From Candidatus Mediterraneibacter merdavium (GTDB lineage Bacteria > Bacillota > Clostridia > Lachnospirales > Lachnospiraceae), in contig DWYT01000160.1 of the NCBI GenBank assembly GCA_019118545.1, forward strand, positions 43,345 to 107,344: a DNA stretch of 64,000 nucleotides, in the 5' to 3' direction. The notes beneath the pieces were generated by a model that searched no databases, was not told where the DNA came from, and saw only the letters and a program-made list of their open reading frames with translations. This document shows, one piece after another, positions 9,319 to 20,690 of this stretch (position 1 is the stretch's first letter; each line of letters starts with the position of its first letter). A program made the translations under genes and the position numbers.

Positions 9319-10779
9319 GTGAAATTAGATAAATTGTTAGAACGGCTTGCCTATGAGGTGGTACAGGGAAGTGACGGGATCGAAGTTACAACGCTTGCCA
9401 ATGATTCGAGGAAGGTGCAGGAGGGAAGCGTCTTCGTCTGCATCAGCGGAGCGGTGTCCGACGGACATAAGTATGCGCATGATGTATGTGAAAAAGGCGC
9501 GGCAGCGGTCATCGTGGAGAAGGATGTGGAAGTGCCGGAGCATGTGACAGTCATCAAAGTATCTGACACAAGATATGCCCTTGCCCTGATGTCGGCGGCT
9601 TATTTCGGCTACCCGGCGGAGAAACTGAAAGTGATCGGCATCACGGGGACAAAGGGAAAGACGACCACAACATATATGATACGCTCCATCTTAGAAGGGG
9701 TGGGGCACAAGGTTGGCCTGATCGGAACCATTGAGGCAATCATCGGGGATAAGACGATCCCTGCGGCGAACACCACGCCGGAATCATTTACCATTCACCA
9801 GTATTTCGCCGAGATGCTGGAAGCGGGTTGTGACAGCGTGGTCATGGAGGTCTCCTCGCAGGGATTGATGCTCCACCGCACGGCGGGCATCGAGTTTGAG
9901 ATCGGCATCTTTACGAATCTCGGAAAAGACCATATTGGCCCAAACGAGCACAAAGATTTTGATGATTATAAGAGATGCAAGGCAATGCTGTTCAAACAGT
10001 GTAAGCTCGGCATCGCGAATGTGGACGACAAGTATTTTGAAGACATTTTCAAGGACGCCGCATGCCGCACAGAGACATTCGGTTTCTCCGAAAAAGCGGA
10101 TCTTCGCGCTGAGAATGTAGAACTTGTATCAAAGCCGGGATACCTAGGAGTGGCATACCATGTGACAGGACTGATGAACTTCGACGTGGAGATCGACATA
10201 CCGGGTACGTTCAGCGTGTATAATTCCCTGACCGCCATCGCGGTGTGCCGTCACTTCGGCGTTCCTGTGGAGAAGATCAAAGAAGCGCTGAAAAAAGCGA
10301 AGGTAAAAGGCAGGATCGAGATGATCAAGGTATCAGATGATTTCACACTGATGATCGACTACGCCCACAATGCCATGAGCCTTGAGAGTCTTCTTACTAC
10401 ATTAAAGGAATACCGACCGAAGCGTCTTGTCTGCCTTTTCGGGTGCGGGGGGAACCGCTCCAAAGACAGACGGTACGAGATGGGAGAGGTGTCAGGACGG
10501 CTTGCAGATCTTAGTATCATCACATCGGATAACCCGAGATTCGAGGAACCGCAGGATATCATCAACGACATTAAGATTGGCATCGGCAGGACGGATGGGA
10601 AATATGTAGAGATCTGTGACCGCAAGGAAGCGATCAGGTACGCGATCGCCAACGGGCAGCCGGGAGATGTGATCGTACTGGCAGGAAAAGGCCATGAAGA
10701 TTATCAGGAGATCAGAGGAGTCAAGCACCCCATGGATGAGCGAGTACTGATCGCAGAGGTGCTCGAGGAACTGCGGTGA
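9319..10779 (+). CDS. murE: UDP-N-acetylmuramyl-tripeptide synthetase
   Basis: Mur ligase: GITGTKGKTTTTYMI, NTTPES, SDNPRFEEP; GTG start with GAGGAGG RBS. Confidence 0.92.
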   Translation: MKLDKLLERLAYEVVQGSDGIEVTTLANDSRKVQEGSVFVCISGAVSDGHKYAHDVCEKGAAAVIVEKDVEVPEHVTVIKVSDTRYALALMSAAYFGYPAEKLKVIGITGTKGKTTTTYMIRSILEGVGHKVGLIGTIEAIIGDKTIPAANTTPESFTIHQYFAEMLEAGCDSVVMEVSSQGLMLHRTAGIEFEIGIFTNLGKDHIGPNEHKDFDDYKRCKAMLFKQCKLGIANVDDKYFEDIFKDAACRTETFGFSEKADLRAENVELVSKPGYLGVAYHVTGLMNFDVEIDIPGTFSVYNSLTAIAVCRHFGVPVEKIKEALKKAKVKGRIEMIKVSDDFTLMIDYAHNAMSLESLLTTLKEYRPKRLVCLFGCGGNRSKDRRYEMGEVSGRLADLSIITSDNPRFEEPQDIINDIKIGIGRTDGKYVEICDRKEAIRYAIANGQPGDVIVLAGKGHEDYQEIRGVKHPMDERVLIAEVLEELR

Positions 10780-10874
10780 TCGGCGCAGACCGGAGCGTTT
10801 GCAAGGGGATGTGTTGACTGCGGGACTGCCGGAGAGATTCTACGCAGGGGCGCTGTGGGGAGGATATAAGATTC

Positions 10875-13094
10875 GTGTTTGCAGATATTATAATAGATAT
10901 ACAGCATGAAAAACTGGATAAGATTTTCCAGTACCGCATCCCGGAGCGGCTTGAGGGAAAGCTGGAGCCGGGCATGGAGGTGCTGGTGCCTTTTGGGAAC
11001 GGAAACCGTCAGATTAAGGGGTATGTGACCGGACTGTCGGAGACGTGCAGCTACGACCTTTCCAAAGTAAAAGAGGTGGCGGACATCTCAGAGAAGGGCG
11101 TGGAGATCGAGGCAAAGCTGATTGCCCTCGCGGCGTGGATGAAAGAGAATTACGGGGGGACGATGATTCAGTCATTAAAGACCGTGCTTCCCATCCGCCA
11201 GAAGGAGAACGCCAAGGTGAAAAAGCGGCTGCGGCTTCTTCTTGACAAGGAGACCGGAGAGCGGCAGCTTCATTATTATCTGGCAAAGAACCAGAAGGCA
11301 AGGGCGCGGCTTATGGCGGCGCTTCTTGACGACGGAGTATTGGAATACGAGCTTGTGACAAAGAAGCTTAATATTACGGGTACGGTTATCCGGGCGCTGG
11401 AAGAACAGAGGGTGCTCTGTGTGGAGACAGAACAGGTCTACCGCAATCCGGTGAAGCAGGCAGATACAGAGGCGAGGAATATTACCTACACACAGGAACA
11501 GCAGGAGATCATCAGCCGTTTCCGGGGAGACTACGAGGCGGGAGAAAGGCATACCTACCTGATCCACGGTGTTACGGGCAGCGGAAAGACTGAGGTATAT
11601 ATGGAGATGATCCGCACCGTCGTGGATATGGGGAAACAGGCGATTGTGCTTATCCCAGAGATTGCTCTTACTTATCAGACGGTGATGCGTTTCTACCGGC
11701 GGTTCGGAGACCGGGTGTCCATCATGAACTCCCGGCTGTCTGCAGGCGAGCGGTACGACCAGATGATGCGGGCAAAGGATGGGAAAGTGGATGTGATGAT
11801 CGGCCCGCGCTCCGCCCTTTTTACCCCGTTTCCGGATCTGGGACTTATTGTCATCGACGAGGAGCATGAGCCTACCTATAAAAGCGAGCAGACGCCCCGG
11901 TATCACGCACGTGAGGTCGCGGTGAGGAGGGCGCAGGCGGAGGGCGCGGGAGTGGTCTTGGGGAGCGCGACCCCTTCCATGGAAGCCATGTACCGGGCGA
12001 GGAAAGGCGAGTATGTCCTGCTTGAAATGAAGAACCGTTCGGGGAGACAGCGGCTCGCGGACGTATATACTGTAGATCTGCGGGAAGAATTAAAGAGCGG
12101 CAACCGCTCCATCTTAAGCAGGAAGCTGACAGAGCTGATGCGGGATCGTCTGGAGAAGAAGGAGCAGGTCATGCTCTTTTTAAACAGAAGAGGTTATTCA
12201 GGTTTTCTCTCATGCAGGGATTGCGGGCATGTGATAAAATGTCCTCACTGCAGCGTATCGCTCTCCGTCCACCGGGACGGGAAGATGCGCTGTCACTACT
12301 GCGGCTATACGCGGCCCAGAGCCGGAGAGTGCCCGGAGTGCGGCTCCGGCCACATCGGAGAGTTCCGGGCGGGAACCCAGCAGATTGAAGATATCGTAAA
12401 AGAGACATTTCCCGGAGCTAGGGTGCTGCGGATGGACATGGACACCACCCGGCAGAAGGACGCCCACGAGAAGATATTATCCGCATTTGCCAATGAGGAG
12501 GCGGACATCCTTGTGGGGACGCAGATGATTGTGAAAGGGCACGATTTCCCAAATGTCACCCTAGTGGGGGTGCTTGCGGCGGATATGTCTTTATATACGG
12601 ATGATTACCGCTCCGGTGAGCGGACGTTCCAGCTCCTGACGCAGGCAGCGGGGCGCGCGGGAAGAGGCGAGCGAAAAGGCGAGGCAGTCATCCAGACATA
12701 CAGTCCCGACCACTATGCAGTGGCGACGGCTGCCGCGCAGGACTATGAAGCATTTTATGAGGAGGAGATCCGCTACCGGGAGCTGATGGGATACCCGCCC
12801 GCAGAGAATCTGATGGCAGTATTCGTCTCCTGCGAGGATGAAGGACTGCTGGAGAAGGGTTGTCATTATCTGAAAGAATACATTGTCCGCGTGAGGGGGA
12901 AAAGCGGGGCGAAGGTGATCGGCCCGGCCAGTCCGGGCGTTGATAAGATCAAAGATGTCTACCGCAGGGTGATCTATGTAAAGGCAGCGGATTATGGCGC
13001 GCTGGTCGTGATAAAGGACAGAGTAGAGCAATATATTGAGATAAATTCAGGATTTAACAAGATGTGGATACAGTTTGACTTTAACCCACTGTAA
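10875..13094 (+). CDS. priA: Primosomal protein N' (replication restart helicase)
   Basis: [37 protein letters not shown], Cys-rich zinc motifs [13 protein letters not shown] and [22 protein letters not shown] start. Confidence 0.96.
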   Translation: MFADIIIDIQHEKLDKIFQYRIPERLEGKLEPGMEVLVPFGNGNRQIKGYVTGLSETCSYDLSKVKEVADISEKGVEIEAKLIALAAWMKENYGGTMIQSLKTVLPIRQKENAKVKKRLRLLLDKETGERQLHYYLAKNQKARARLMAALLDDGVLEYELVTKKLNITGTVIRALEEQRVLCVETEQVYRNPVKQADTEARNITYTQEQQEIISRFRGDYEAGERHTYLIHGVTGSGKTEVYMEMIRTVVDMGKQAIVLIPEIALTYQTVMRFYRRFGDRVSIMNSRLSAGERYDQMMRAKDGKVDVMIGPRSALFTPFPDLGLIVIDEEHEPTYKSEQTPRYHAREVAVRRAQAEGAGVVLGSATPSMEAMYRARKGEYVLLEMKNRSGRQRLADVYTVDLREELKSGNRSILSRKLTELMRDRLEKKEQVMLFLNRRGYSGFLSCRDCGHVIKCPHCSVSLSVHRDGKMRCHYCGYTRPRAGECPECGSGHIGEFRAGTQQIEDIVKETFPGARVLRMDMDTTRQKDAHEKILSAFANEEADILVGTQMIVKGHDFPNVTLVGVLAADMSLYTDDYRSGERTFQLLTQAAGRAGRGERKGEAVIQTYSPDHYAVATAAAQDYEAFYEEEIRYRELMGYPPAENLMAVFVSCEDEGLLEKGCHYLKEYIVRVRGKSGAKVIGPASPGVDKIKDVYRRVIYVKAADYGALVVIKDRVEQYIEINSGFNKMWIQFDFNPL

Positions 13095-13104
13095 GGAGGA
13101 GACT

Positions 13105-13605
13105 ATGGGAATCAGAGAAGTAAGAGAGATCGGAGACGAGATACTGACGAAGCAGTGTAAGGATGTGCCGAAGATGACCCTTCGGACAAAGATCCTTATC
13201 GGAGACATGCTAGACACGATGTATGAGAAAAACGGCGTTGGACTTGCGGCTCCGCAGGTGGGCGTTTTAAAAAAGATCGTGGTCATCGATGTGGGAGAGG
13301 GGCCGATTGTGCTCATCAACCCGGAGATCGTCGAGACCTTCGGAGAGCAGACCGGAGAGGAAGGGTGCTTAAGCGTACCGGGGAAATGGGGCATCGTCAC
13401 CCGCCCGGAGAAGGTGAAGGTGCGCGCATTCAATCAGGACATGGAGCCATTTGAGATGGAGGGCGAGGGTCTTCTGGCGAGGGCATTCTGCCATGAGATC
13501 GACCACCTTCGAGGGGAACTCTATGTAGATAAGGCGGAAGACGGCCTCCACGACGTGAGCGAGCAGTACGAAGATGAGGACGACACAGAAGAAACGGAGG
13601 AGTAG
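13105..13605 (+). CDS. def: Peptide deformylase
   Basis: [33 protein letters not shown] at 13105 after aaggagga. Confidence 0.96.
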   Translation: MGIREVREIGDEILTKQCKDVPKMTLRTKILIGDMLDTMYEKNGVGLAAPQVGVLKKIVVIDVGEGPIVLINPEIVETFGEQTGEEGCLSVPGKWGIVTRPEKVKVRAFNQDMEPFEMEGEGLLARAFCHEIDHLRGELYVDKAEDGLHDVSEQYEDEDDTEETEE

Positions 13606-13609
13606 AGCG

Positions 13610-14605
13610 ATGCGCGTGATATTTATGGGGACACCGGATTTCTCCGTGGGAACACTGGAAGCGCTGATTGCGGCAGGACATGACGTGTGCCTTGCGGTGA
13701 CCCAGCCGGATAAGCCGAAGGGAAGAGGGAAAGAGATGCAGTTCCCCCCGGTGAAGGAGACGGCGCTGAAATATGGCATCCCAGTCTATCAGCCGAGGAA
13801 GATCCGGGAGCCGGAGTGTGTAGAAGAGCTTAAGAAATACAATGCAGACGTGATGGTCGTTATTGCTTTCGGGCAGATCCTGCCGAAGACGATTCTGGAG
13901 CTGACGCCATACGGCTGTATCAATGTCCATGCGTCTCTGCTCCCGAAGTACCGCGGAGCGGCGCCCATCCAGTGGTCTATCATCGAGGGGGAAACGGTGA
14001 CAGGCGTGACCACCATGCAGATGGACGAAGGACTGGACACGGGCGACATGATCATGAAGGAAGAAGTGCCGATCACGGAGAACGAGACTGGGGAGAGCCT
14101 GCATGATAAGCTGGCCAAAGCCGGGGCGCAGCTCTGCGTAAAAACGCTGACAGCGCTGGAGGATAAGACGGCGGTATTTGAAAAGCAGGGGGAGAGTCCC
14201 ACGGCTTACGCGAAGATGCTCACAAAAGAGATGGGAAATATCGACTGGGAGCAGTCCGCCGTGCAGATCGAACGGCTCATCAGAGGCTTAAATTCATGGC
14301 CCAGCGCGTATACCCACTGGAATGGCAAAGTGATGAAACTCTGGCGGGCAAAGGCGAAGGCAGAAGTGTCAGCAGAAAGGAAAACGGGCGCGGAAGAGGG
14401 CGCGGAAGCAGGAGCGGAAACGCAAGCGGCTTTCGCCCGGCCGGGCACAGTCATCGCCGTAGGCAAAGATGAATTTGCCGTACAGACCGGAGACGGAGTG
14501 CTGTATGTATATGAAGTGCAGATTCCGGGAAAAAAGAGAATGGAGACAGGCGCTTTTCTGAGGGGGTACACAATGGAGCCGGGCACAGTCCTCACAAGAG
14601 AGTGA
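13610..14605 (+). CDS. fmt: Methionyl-tRNA formyltransferase
   Basis: MRVIFMGTPDFSVGTLEAL, HASLLPKYRGAAPIQW; start at 13610 after GGAGGAG. Confidence 0.96.
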   Translation: MRVIFMGTPDFSVGTLEALIAAGHDVCLAVTQPDKPKGRGKEMQFPPVKETALKYGIPVYQPRKIREPECVEELKKYNADVMVVIAFGQILPKTILELTPYGCINVHASLLPKYRGAAPIQWSIIEGETVTGVTTMQMDEGLDTGDMIMKEEVPITENETGESLHDKLAKAGAQLCVKTLTALEDKTAVFEKQGESPTAYAKMLTKEMGNIDWEQSAVQIERLIRGLNSWPSAYTHWNGKVMKLWRAKAKAEVSAERKTGAEEGAEAGAETQAAFARPGTVIAVGKDEFAVQTGDGVLYVYEVQIPGKKRMETGAFLRGYTMEPGTVLTRE

Positions 14606-14640
14606 CGCGGCGGTTCCTGTGAGATCAGGAGGTTGATACG

Positions 14641-15345
14641 ATGTTTTACTATTATTATGACTGGACATATATCCTTGTGTTGGTGGGAGCGCTCATCTGT
14701 ATGGCCGCTTCCGCAAGAGTGAACAGCACATTTTCCAGATATTCCACAGTCCGCAGCCATTCGGGGATGACCGGGAAAGAGGCGGCGGAGCAGATCTTAC
14801 ACAGAAACGGGATCTATGATGTGCAGGTGATCCATATCCCGGGCAATCTGACAGATCATTACAATCCCTCGAAGAAAACACTGGGACTTTCGGATACGGT
14901 GTATAATTCTTCGTCTGTTGCGGCCATCGGCGTGGCGGCTCATGAGTGCGGACACGCGGTTCAGCATGCCACAGGCTATGCTCCGCTTTCCATCAGAGGG
15001 GCGCTGGTGCCTGTGGCAAATATCGGTTCCATGGCGGCATGGCCTCTTATTATTATCGGTCTGCTTTTGAACGGGCAGACATCCGCATTGTTCATTAATC
15101 TTGGTATCCTGCTCTTTACGGCGGCGGTTCTTTTTCAGATCGTCACCCTGCCCGTAGAGTTCAATGCGTCGGGCAGAGCCATAAAAGTGCTGGAGACATC
15201 CGGGATGCTCTATCCTGAGGAAGTAGAGTCTGTGAAAAAGGTGCTGGGAGCGGCGGCCCTTACCTATGTGGCAAGCGCGGCGGCGATGATCCTGCAGCTT
15301 CTGCGTCTGTTCATCATAGCGGGAGGAAGAAGAAGGAATGACTAA
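14641..15345 (+). CDS. Zinc metallopeptidase, YugP family
   Basis: AAHECGHAVQHATGYAPL (HExxH-like HECGH) and TM segments; def-fmt-yugP-rsmB context. Confidence 0.9.
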   Translation: MFYYYYDWTYILVLVGALICMAASARVNSTFSRYSTVRSHSGMTGKEAAEQILHRNGIYDVQVIHIPGNLTDHYNPSKKTLGLSDTVYNSSSVAAIGVAAHECGHAVQHATGYAPLSIRGALVPVANIGSMAAWPLIIIGLLLNGQTSALFINLGILLFTAAVLFQIVTLPVEFNASGRAIKVLETSGMLYPEEVESVKKVLGAAALTYVASAAAMILQLLRLFIIAGGRRRND

Positions 15346-16759
15346 AGCTGTAAATGAACGGGAACTTGTGCTGGCAGTCCTTATGGAAGTGACGGAGAAC
15401 GGGCAGTTCAGCCATATCGTATTAAGGGATGTGCTTTCGAAATACCAGTATCTTGAGAAACGGGAGAGGGCGTTTATCACCCGTGTGACAGAGGGAACAC
15501 TGGAGCATCTTATTGAGATCGACTATATACTAGATCAGTTCTCCAAAGTAAAAGTAAAAAAGATGAAGCCGGTGATCCGCAATCTGCTGCGCAGCGCGGT
15601 TTACCAGCTCAAATATATGGACAGCGTCCCGGACCGCGCCGTGTGCAGCGAGTCCGTGAAGCTGGCGGTCAGAAAAGGTTTCTCAGGACTTAGAGGGTAT
15701 GTCAACGGAGTGTTGCGCAATATTGCCAGAGACATTGGGGATATAAAGTATCCTACAGAGGAAGTGCAGTCTCTCTCCGTGCGTTACTCCTGTCCGGAGT
15801 GGATCATCCGTCTCTGGCGGCAGTCTTACAGCATAGATGTGATCGAAAAGATGCTGGACGATTTCCTGAGGGAGAAGCCGACGACGATGCGCTGCTGCTT
15901 AAGCCGTACAACGCTGGAAGAACTGACAAAGAAGCTCAGGGAAGAGGGAGTAACGGCAGAGCCACATCCGTACCTGCCCTATGCCCTCTCTATATCAGGC
16001 TATGATTATCTGGAAGGACTTGAGTGCTTCCGGGAAGGCTTGTTCATGGTGCAGGATGTCAGCTCCATGCTCGTGGGAGAGCTGGCGGCTCCGAAAGCAG
16101 GGGATCGAATCGTCGATGTGTGCGCCGCACCGGGAGGAAAAGCGCTTCACGCGGCGGAGAAGCTGTGGATGGCAGAGCGTGACGTCCGCGCGGAAGGGAA
16201 CGGCGGCGGTCATGTGGAAGCTCGCGACCTGACAGAGTATAAAGTGGAACTGATCGAGGAGAATATCGAACGCTCCGGACTTATGAACATCTCGGCAGTG
16301 TGCAGGGATGCCTCTGTGCCGGATGAAGAGTGGCGTGGGAAGGCGGACATTGTGATCGCTGATCTGCCCTGCTCCGGTCTGGGTGTGCTCGGCAGAAAGG
16401 CAGACTTAAAATACAACGCATCGCCTGAGGGTATCGAAAGTCTTGTGGAGCTGCAGAGGAAAATACTCTCCTGCGCAAAAGATATGGTAAAACCGGGCGG
16501 GACGCTCCTATACAGTACGTGTACGGTGAACCCTTCGGAGAATATAGAGAACGTACACTGGTTTTTGAAAGAAAATACAGAGTTTGAAGCAGATGATATC
16601 GGGGAAAAGCTCTGCGCACAATTAAGGGAAAGCGTGATTGAAAAAGGATGCCTCCAGCTTTTGCCGGGCGTACATAAAAGCGACGGATTCTTTATCGCGC
16701 GGTTGGTAAAGAAACATAAGGGACGGACAGGGAATGAAGAAAGATATCCGGGCATATGA
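15338..16759 (+). CDS. rsmB: 16S rRNA (cytosine967-C5)-methyltransferase
   Basis: NusB-like N-terminus; DVCAAPGGKALHAAE, ADLPCSGLGVLGRK, YSTCTVNPSEN. Confidence 0.94.
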   Translation: MTKAVNERELVLAVLMEVTENGQFSHIVLRDVLSKYQYLEKRERAFITRVTEGTLEHLIEIDYILDQFSKVKVKKMKPVIRNLLRSAVYQLKYMDSVPDRAVCSESVKLAVRKGFSGLRGYVNGVLRNIARDIGDIKYPTEEVQSLSVRYSCPEWIIRLWRQSYSIDVIEKMLDDFLREKPTTMRCCLSRTTLEELTKKLREEGVTAEPHPYLPYALSISGYDYLEGLECFREGLFMVQDVSSMLVGELAAPKAGDRIVDVCAAPGGKALHAAEKLWMAERDVRAEGNGGGHVEARDLTEYKVELIEENIERSGLMNISAVCRDASVPDEEWRGKADIVIADLPCSGLGVLGRKADLKYNASPEGIESLVELQRKILSCAKDMVKPGGTLLYSTCTVNPSENIENVHWFLKENTEFEADDIGEKLCAQLRESVIEKGCLQLLPGVHKSDGFFIARLVKKHKGRTGNEERYPGI

Positions 16760-17786
16760 ATACGAGGAATTAAAAAATGAGATGCAGGCTTTTGGGGAAA
16801 AACCATTCCGCGCGGGGCAGATCCATGATTGGCTCCATGTGAAGCTGGCGGATGATTTTGACGAGATGACAAATCTCTCGAAAAGCTTGAGAGAACGGCT
16901 GGCACAGGAGTACGAAATCCTCCCTGTTTCTCTGGAGGAACGTCAGGAGTCGAAGCTGGACGGTACGAATAAGTTCCTTTTCCGTCTGTACGACGGAAAC
17001 ATGGTGGAGAGTGTGCTCATGCGCTACAGGCACGGGAACTCTGTGTGTATTTCTTCACAGGCCGGATGCAGAATGGGATGCGTATTCTGCGCGTCCACGA
17101 TCGGGGGATTAAAGAGAAATCTCTCCGCGTCCGAGATGCTCGGACAGATCTACCAGATCCAGAAGATCACAGGAGAGCGGGTATCCAACGTAGTCATCAT
17201 GGGCACGGGAGAACCTCTTGACAACTATGATAATTTTCTGAAATTCATCCGCATCCTGACAGATGAGCACGGCCTTAACATCAGCCAGAGAAATGTAACC
17301 GTATCCACCTGTGGAATCGTGCCTAAGATGCTCAAGCTTGCAGAGGAAAAGCTGCAGATTACACTGGCGCTCTCGCTCCACGGGTCCACACAGGAGAAGC
17401 GGAAGAAGCTGATGCCTGTGGCGAATAAATATGACCTTTCAGAGGTGCTTTCTGCATGTGACGCTTATTTTGAAAAGACCGGGCGCAGGGTCACTTTTGA
17501 GTACAGTCTTGTCCACGGGGTAAATGATACGCAGGAGGACGCGCGGGAACTGGCGGCCATCCTAAAGCCGCGCAACTGCCATCTGAACCTCATTCCGGTG
17601 AATCCGGTGAGGGAGAGGGATTTTGTCAGACCAAGCAGGAAAAATGCCCTGAATTTCAAAAATAATCTTGAAAAAAGCGGAATAAATGTTACTATAAGAA
17701 GGGAAATGGGCTCTGACATCGACGGAGCCTGCGGTCAGCTCAGACGCCGCTATGCGGAGGAAGGTTCGACGGCGAAGGAGACATAA
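16734..17786 (+). CDS. rlmN: 23S rRNA (adenine2503-C2)-methyltransferase
   Basis: Radical SAM CRMGCVFCAST, GEPLDNYDN, SLHGSTQEKR; overlaps the rsmB end. Confidence 0.95.
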   Translation: MKKDIRAYEYEELKNEMQAFGEKPFRAGQIHDWLHVKLADDFDEMTNLSKSLRERLAQEYEILPVSLEERQESKLDGTNKFLFRLYDGNMVESVLMRYRHGNSVCISSQAGCRMGCVFCASTIGGLKRNLSASEMLGQIYQIQKITGERVSNVVIMGTGEPLDNYDNFLKFIRILTDEHGLNISQRNVTVSTCGIVPKMLKLAEEKLQITLALSLHGSTQEKRKKLMPVANKYDLSEVLSACDAYFEKTGRRVTFEYSLVHGVNDTQEDARELAAILKPRNCHLNLIPVNPVRERDFVRPSRKNALNFKNNLEKSGINVTIRREMGSDIDGACGQLRRRYAEEGSTAKET

Positions 17787-17797
17787 GGAGACAGATT

Positions 17798-18541
17798 ATG
17801 AAGACATTTTCAATTACAGATGTGGGAATGGTGCGGCAGGTGAATCAGGACTATGTCTATACGACAGACCGGCCTCTAGGGATCCTTCACAATCTCTTTG
17901 TGGTGGCTGATGGAATGGGCGGACATCAGGCAGGCGATTATGCTTCAAAATATACAGTGGAAGTGCTTGAAAGAGAACTGAAGATGAGCGAGGGCGAGGA
18001 CGTGGAAAGATGCCTTGTATCGGCCATAAAGACTGCCAACAAGGAAATCATCAGGGAGGCTGCCCGCGACGAGCATCTTAAGGGGATGGGCACTACAGTA
18101 GTTGCCGCCACGATCATGAACCAGATGATGTATTTTGCCAATGTGGGAGACAGCCGTCTGTATCTGATCAATCAGGGCATCCAGCAGCTTTCCAAGGATC
18201 ATTCGCTTGTGGAGGAGATGGTAAGGCTTGGGGGCATTAAGCCGGAGGAGGCGAAGCACCATCCGGATAAAAATATCATTACAAGGGCCATCGGCGCGAA
18301 AGCGGATGTGGACGTTGACTTTTACGAACACCGTCTGAAACGGGGAGACATCATTTTGATGTGTACAGACGGTTTGAGCAATATGGTGGAGGATGAGGAA
18401 CTCTTCCATATCGTGCAGGGAGGCAGGGATATCGTAGAGGCCGGGCAGGCTCTCGTGAACGCTGCAAAAGAAAACGGCGGTACGGATAATATAGGGATCG
18501 TGCTTATAGAGCCGTTCGCAGATGAGGTGAGTGTATTATGA
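17798..18541 (+). CDS. prpC: PP2C-type serine/threonine phosphatase
   Basis: VVADGMGGHQAGDYAS, VGDSRLYLI, CTDGLSNMV; 4-nt overlap with prkC. Confidence 0.93.
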   Translation: MKTFSITDVGMVRQVNQDYVYTTDRPLGILHNLFVVADGMGGHQAGDYASKYTVEVLERELKMSEGEDVERCLVSAIKTANKEIIREAARDEHLKGMGTTVVAATIMNQMMYFANVGDSRLYLINQGIQQLSKDHSLVEEMVRLGGIKPEEAKHHPDKNIITRAIGAKADVDVDFYEHRLKRGDIILMCTDGLSNMVEDEELFHIVQGGRDIVEAGQALVNAAKENGGTDNIGIVLIEPFADEVSVL

Positions 18542-20646
18542 TTAAAGAAGGAGTAGTATTAGGAAAACGTTATGAGATACTGGAACGTATCGGTTCCGGC
18601 GGGATGGCGGATGTTTATAAAGGCAAGGACCATAAGCTGAACCGGTATGTGGCGATCAAAGTGCTGAAAAGTGATTACCGCACGGACGAGGTGTTTATCA
18701 AGAAGTTCTTAAGCGAAGCTCAGGCGGCGGCGGGACTGATGCACCCAAACGTGGTAAATGTCTATGACGTGGGACAGGACAGGGGACTGTACTACATGGT
18801 CATGGAACTGGTGGAAGGGATCACGCTGAAAGACTATATCGAGAAGAAAGGAAAGCTTTCAGCGAAGGAGACGATCAGCATCTCGATCCAGATGGTGACC
18901 GGCCTCTCCGCAGCTCATAACCAGCATATCATACACAGAGATATCAAACCGCAGAATATCATTATATCAAAAGACGGAAAAGTAAAGGTGACGGACTTTG
19001 GCATCGCCCGCGCGACTACGTCCACGCAGACGATCAGCACGACCGTAATGGGTTCTGTCCACTATACATCACCTGAACAGGCCAGAGGCGGCGTTGTTGA
19101 CCAGAAAAGTGATATCTACTCTATCGGTATCACGATGTATGAGATGATCACGGGACATGTTCCTTTTGACGGGGATACTACTGTGACGGTGGCGCTCAAG
19201 CATCTGCAGGAGGAGATCGAGTCCCCGGCAGTGGAAGTGCCGGATATCCCGTACAGCTTAGAGTGTATTATCATGAAGTGTACCCAGAAGAATCCGGGAC
19301 TGCGCTACCATGACTGCGCATCGCTCATTCTGGATCTGAAACGTTCCCTTGTGGAGCCTGACGGAGACTTTGTCGTCCTCGGAGCGGCAGGGGCAGGGGA
19401 TACGGACCGCACGATGGTTATGTCCACGGAAGAACTGGAACAGGTGCAGCGGCGCGGTTACGGACAGGACGATGACTATGATGATGATTATGATGACGAT
19501 GGCTATGACGACGATGATGATTACGATGACGATGGGTATGACGACGATGACTACGACGAAAGGAGACATTCATCTGACCGCAGGGGCAAAAAGAATGATG
19601 TAAATTCTGATACGAAGCGGATCATGCGTATCCTGATGATCGTGGCAGGCGTGGTGATCGCCCTGCTTGTGCTTTTCCTCGTGGCGAACGCGGCAGGCTT
19701 CTTCAAGATGCCGGGACTGAGCGCGAACACGGAGGATGCGGTAGAGGTGCCGGATGTACGCGGCATGACTTATGAGGCGGCGCAGGCGGAATTAAATAAG
19801 CGTGAACTGGGGATAACGAAGGCGCAGGCGGAAGAGCCTTCCAATGAGTATGCAAAGGGCGAGGTAAAGAGTCAGGATCCCGGTGCAGGAGGGAAGGTCA
19901 AAAAGAATACAACCATTACCGTTGTGATCAGCAGCGGTGAAGAAGCGAAGAAAGTGCCGGTGCCGGATGTGCTGGGCAAAAGTGAATCGGAGGCAGAGGG
20001 TATTCTCCAGAGTGCGAATCTGAAGGTCACGCATGGAGAGGCGCAGTACAGCGACGACGTTGCCGCGGGAAATGTCATTTCTACTGATCCGCAGCCGGGA
20101 ACGGAAGTGGATGAAGGAACAAATGTACAGATTGTTGTAAGCCTTGGAAAAGAAAAAGTGCAGGTGCCGAATCTGCTCGACAGAAGCCGGGAGGACGCGG
20201 ACTCCGCGTTGGCGGCGGTTGGTCTGACAGGAAGTGTCAGCGAGGACTACAGCGATAAAGCTGCAGGAACCGTCATATCCCAAAGTCCGGACGCCGGCGG
20301 GGAAGTAGAGAAGGGGACGACGGTCAGCTATGTGGTGAGCCTCGGACCAAAGACGGAGTACGTGGAAGTGCCGGATGTGCGCGGGATGGATCGAAACGCA
20401 GCGGAGAAGAGACTGAGCGAAGAAGGTCTCACGCCGTCCTATCAGGGAGACTCAGGCTATAACAATACCTATGGAGCGGGTCAGGTATGCGAGATGTCCT
20501 ATACCCCCGGTACAACAGTGGAAAAAGGGACGGAAGTGCAGTTCTGGACCAGCCTTGGGCCGGAGCCTGTAGATCAGGAGACTCCGCCGGAGGAAGGCGG
20601 GGAGAATGGCTCGGGTGACGGCGTACAGACGGTGCCGGAGGAATAA
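18538..20646 (+). CDS. prkC: PASTA-domain Ser/Thr protein kinase
   Basis: GSGGMADVYKGKD, HRDIKPQNIIIS, DFGIARA; one TM segment (ILMIVAGVVIALLVLFLVANAAG); four PASTA-like repeats. Confidence 0.95.
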   Translation: MIKEGVVLGKRYEILERIGSGGMADVYKGKDHKLNRYVAIKVLKSDYRTDEVFIKKFLSEAQAAAGLMHPNVVNVYDVGQDRGLYYMVMELVEGITLKDYIEKKGKLSAKETISISIQMVTGLSAAHNQHIIHRDIKPQNIIISKDGKVKVTDFGIARATTSTQTISTTVMGSVHYTSPEQARGGVVDQKSDIYSIGITMYEMITGHVPFDGDTTVTVALKHLQEEIESPAVEVPDIPYSLECIIMKCTQKNPGLRYHDCASLILDLKRSLVEPDGDFVVLGAAGAGDTDRTMVMSTEELEQVQRRGYGQDDDYDDDYDDDGYDDDDDYDDDGYDDDDYDERRHSSDRRGKKNDVNSDTKRIMRILMIVAGVVIALLVLFLVANAAGFFKMPGLSANTEDAVEVPDVRGMTYEAAQAELNKRELGITKAQAEEPSNEYAKGEVKSQDPGAGGKVKKNTTITVVISSGEEAKKVPVPDVLGKSESEAEGILQSANLKVTHGEAQYSDDVAAGNVISTDPQPGTEVDEGTNVQIVVSLGKEKVQVPNLLDRSREDADSALAAVGLTGSVSEDYSDKAAGTVISQSPDAGGEVEKGTTVSYVVSLGPKTEYVEVPDVRGMDRNAAEKRLSEEGLTPSYQGDSGYNNTYGAGQVCEMSYTPGTTVEKGTEVQFWTSLGPEPVDQETPPEEGGENGSGDGVQTVPEE

Positions 20647-20690
20647 CAGCAGCGTGATTTGCAGTCACAGGGAGCAGAAAGATTTTAAGA

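Noticed and set aside
9319-10779. murE next to priA as evidence of horizontal transfer
   Set aside because: Location outside a dcw cluster is notable, but its composition matches neighbours and nothing in the sequence supports transfer.
13430-14104. 224-aa antisense ORF across def/fmt
   Set aside because: Shadow of well-supported CDSs; His/Arg/Leu-rich low-quality translation.
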